Positions 14,228 through 15,397 of a DNA stretch of 15,397 nt are shown piece by piece (within the stretch, counting starts at the first letter, position 1; each line of letters begins with the position of its first letter). Origin of the DNA: Postechiella marina (lineage in GTDB: Bacteria; Bacteroidota; Bacteroidia; Flavobacteriales; Flavobacteriaceae). Made by a program: the position numbers and the translations under genes. The notes beneath the pieces are model-generated. The model was not told where the DNA came from. It made no database searches and saw only the letters and a list, made by a program, of their open reading frames with translations. The stretch is from NCBI RefSeq assembly GCF_039538365.1, contig NZ_BAABCA010000009.1, positions 1 through 15,397 on the forward strand, written 5' to 3'.

Positions 14228-14350
14228 AACGTGTTTGTATATGGTTTGTTGCGTGGTTTAGCACGTAATTTAGCAAATAAAAACCTAATAGAAAATCCGA
14301 GAGGATTTTCGTAAGTAGGCTAGAACTAGCAATAAATTATATACGGTGTT
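14228..14350 (-). repeat. attC-like element of the AlbA_2 cassette
   Basis: A 123 bp palindrome of the GTATATGGTTTG family. The apical sequence reads CCGAGAGG instead of the usual CCGCGAGG. It follows the AlbA_2 gene in the direction of transcription. Confidence 0.82.
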
Positions 14351-14359
14351 GTACGTTCG

Positions 14360-15262
14360 TTATTTTATTATTTCTTTTCCTTTGTATTCAATAAACTTCA
14401 CATTGTCCTCAGTTGATAATTGAAATTTGATTGTGCTTTCTTCTTGAATAAAGAGGTTGCTAATTTCAATATGTCCCATTTTTCTTGATGTATTCGGTAA
14501 TATTACTTCTCGTTCGGAACTTATTACAAAAGTGTCGTCACCTATTGTTGCTTCACGTTCTATTATGTTGGAATAATATTTTTCAAAATCACCATTCACA
14601 TAGGGTTTATTTATATTTTTTGCTGTATCTGCATTACCTGTAATGTAACAATCTAAATATTTAATCACCTTATTTCCTGAATTATAAGCCCAAACATCAA
14701 TACCAATAACTGGCATATCAGGATGCTTTTCAAGAAACGATTTTGGTGGTAAGTAGGTGAAATGTAAATCAACTTGGGTTTTAGACAGTCGATTTATTAT
14801 ATCTTTTATTTCCCAATCTTCCATAGCAATAGATTGAAAATTATATCTGCGATAATACCTCTTATCATTCATTTGATGAGCGGTATTACTTTTCGGTATT
14901 TCTACAACATAGATTACTTGATTATCTTCCTTATTTCCTATTTGAATTGGTGTGATTAATACTTTAGGAATTGTTGGTGATATAGTACTATTAATTATTT
15001 GCTCTAACCATTCTTTAGAAAATTCATTAGCATCAATTGGGTCAATTTTCTCTGGAAGATGCGTTTTTCCTGTTTCATCAAATTCTCTTACACCATAAAT
15101 TATAACACCTCCATCCGAATTTGCAAAAGCACTAACATCTTTAGAAATCTCTTTCTTTTTTTCACCAGACTTTGCTATTGAACCAGCTCCTTTGTAATCA
15201 AGATGGATATTTTCTTCTATCCCATCATTGATATGTTGTTCGATTTTTTCTAATGTCCACAT
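14360..15262 (-). CDS. AlbA_2 / Schlafen-like DNA-binding domain protein
   Basis: A 300-residue protein. Residues 15-160 form an AlbA_2 domain: ENIHLDYKG (17-25), EISKDVSAFANSDGGVIIYGV (38-58), then PEKIDPID, WLEQIINSTISPTIP (85-99). After these come IPKSNTAHQ, RYYRRYNFQS and the closing MEDWEIKDIINRL. This domain occurs alone or with helix-turn-helix and ATPase parts in bacterial regulators and in Schlafen-like nucleases; several bacterial defence systems use it. Residues 165-300 are beta-rich, unrecognised, and lack an obvious helicase or ATPase motif. The ATG (15262) is followed upstream by only 11 bases (leader TTAGAAAAACT), after which an IS3-family element begins. The gene's own cassette start, predicted as GTTGTACGTTCG-type arm complement, has therefore been pushed out of the window. 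The IS may drive or silence the gene. Confidence 0.88.
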   Translation of the reverse strand: MWTLEKIEQHINDGIEENIHLDYKGAGSIAKSGEKKKEISKDVSAFANSDGGVIIYGVREFDETGKTHLPEKIDPIDANEFSKEWLEQIINSTISPTIPKVLITPIQIGNKEDNQVIYVVEIPKSNTAHQMNDKRYYRRYNFQSIAMEDWEIKDIINRLSKTQVDLHFTYLPPKSFLEKHPDMPVIGIDVWAYNSGNKVIKYLDCYITGNADTAKNINKPYVNGDFEKYYSNIIEREATIGDDTFVISSEREVILPNTSRKMGHIEISNLFIQEESTIKFQLSTEDNVKFIEYKGKEIIK

Positions 15263-15273
15263 AGTTTTTCTAA

Positions 15274-15397
15274 TGTCTCGTCCTGAAATATGGCTACAGG
15301 TTAAAATTGAATTTACGCTGATAATTTATATACCATATTTGGTGTTTTATAATCTAAAGATAAGTGTAATCTTATTTCATTGTATAAATTAATTGCA
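15274..15397 (-). mobile_element. IS3-family insertion sequence, 3' end (cut by window edge)
   Basis: The element ends at 15274 with TGTCTCGTCCTG, a TG-starting terminal inverted repeat of IS3-family type; the transposase reading frame ends 39 bases inside. It sits between the AlbA_2 start codon and the missing cassette arm. The other end, and a short target duplication that should start with TAA or similar, are outside the window. The exact end of the element is inferred. Confidence 0.72.
15313..15397 (-). CDS. IS3-family transposase (OrfB), C-terminal end only
   Basis: Reading the minus strand gives AINLYNEIRLHLSL followed by DYKTPNMVYKLSA and TAA, 27 residues. 'YNxxRxHxSLxxxTPxxxY' is the C-terminal signature of the integrase-core (DDE) transposase of IS3-family elements. 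The catalytic residues lie further upstream, outside the window. It is transcribed in the same direction as the array, so read-through into the AlbA_2 gene is possible. Confidence 0.88.
   Translation of the reverse strand, partial: AINLYNEIRLHLSLDYKTPNMVYKLSA

Larger units (their letters stand above)
1..15273 (-). mobile_element. Integron-like gene cassette array, all genes on the minus strand
   Basis: Twenty cassettes (13 with genes, 7 gene-free) stand in tandem, separated by 19 palindromic attC-like elements. In minus-strand reading each cassette is GTT plus about 7 private bases, a short leader, one gene (once two), the complement of the private bases plus AAC, then the palindrome. The polarity can be read directly. 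The gene-free cassette occurs seven times, and the palindrome on its low-coordinate side is nearly identical in all six complete copies, whereas the palindromes on its high-coordinate side all differ. Body plus downstream palindrome is therefore the moving unit, as in integrons where attC follows the gene. No integrase or attI is visible, so this is either the distal part of a chromosomal integron or a cluster of attC-like sites without an integrase. Another single-strand recombinase system could also explain it. Confidence 0.82.

Noticed and set aside
197..14350. Palindromes as ordinary MITEs or as inverted repeats of transposons flanking each gene
   Set aside because: The elements are in one orientation relative to the genes, share no target-site duplications, and the terminal inverted repeats differ from cassette to cassette, which a transposase recognising fixed ends would not allow.
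1..15273. CRISPR array
   Set aside because: The repeats are over 120 bp, palindromic, diverged into families and separated by whole genes. Repeat and spacer sizes do not fit CRISPR and there are no cas genes.

Overview
The window is AT-rich. It uses TTG as well as ATG starts, shows no obvious Shine-Dalgarno sequences, and its proteins look like those of Flavobacteriia. A marine or host-associated member of Bacteroidota is the best guess. There are no housekeeping genes.

What organises the region is not its genes but a cassette grammar. From about 1 to 15273 the DNA is a tandem array of 13 gene cassettes and 7 copies of a gene-free cassette. All 14 complete genes lie on the minus strand. Neighbouring cassettes are separated by 19 imperfect palindromes of about 123-128 bp (one of 188 bp). 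On the plus strand each begins with AACG and ends with GTT. Every complete cassette starts with GTT plus about 7 cassette-specific bases, and the complement of those bases plus AAC stands at its other end. Excising the cassette and joining its ends would therefore extend the palindrome with a perfectly paired outer stem. This is the architecture of integron cassettes and their attC sites. The palindromes also have a constant 6-versus-3-base asymmetry beside the AAC/GTT cores, an apical TCCGnAGGA-type hairpin, and arm mismatches that are nearly always G.T pairs on the plus strand (the strand opposite the genes). I infer a sedentary, integron-like cassette array, or a cluster of attC-like sites without an integrase. 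No integrase is in the window; by integron polarity it would lie beyond the high-coordinate end.

Layout from low to high coordinates: gene-free copy A (partial), AbiTii-type gene, unknown gene, gene-free B, DUF2971 gene, gene-free C, YtpQ/DUF1444-like lipoprotein, HNH-like zinc protein, gene-free D, duplicated-domain unknown, membrane protein, gene-free E, a two-gene cassette (unknown plus small membrane protein), gene-free F, AbiH, gene-free G, membrane-anchored helical protein, lipoprotein, MGTWG-type protein, AlbA_2/Schlafen-like protein. The last gene is cut off from its cassette start by the end of an IS3-family insertion sequence (15274-15397).

At least two genes belong to abortive-infection families (AbiTii, AbiH). 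The DUF2971, HNH-like and AlbA_2 genes are types often met in defence islands, so the array looks like a stock of phage-defence and other single-gene accessory functions. The genes do not form a pathway. They share a delivery format: very short leaders, no room for private promoters, and stop codons that sometimes lie inside the recombination site itself.
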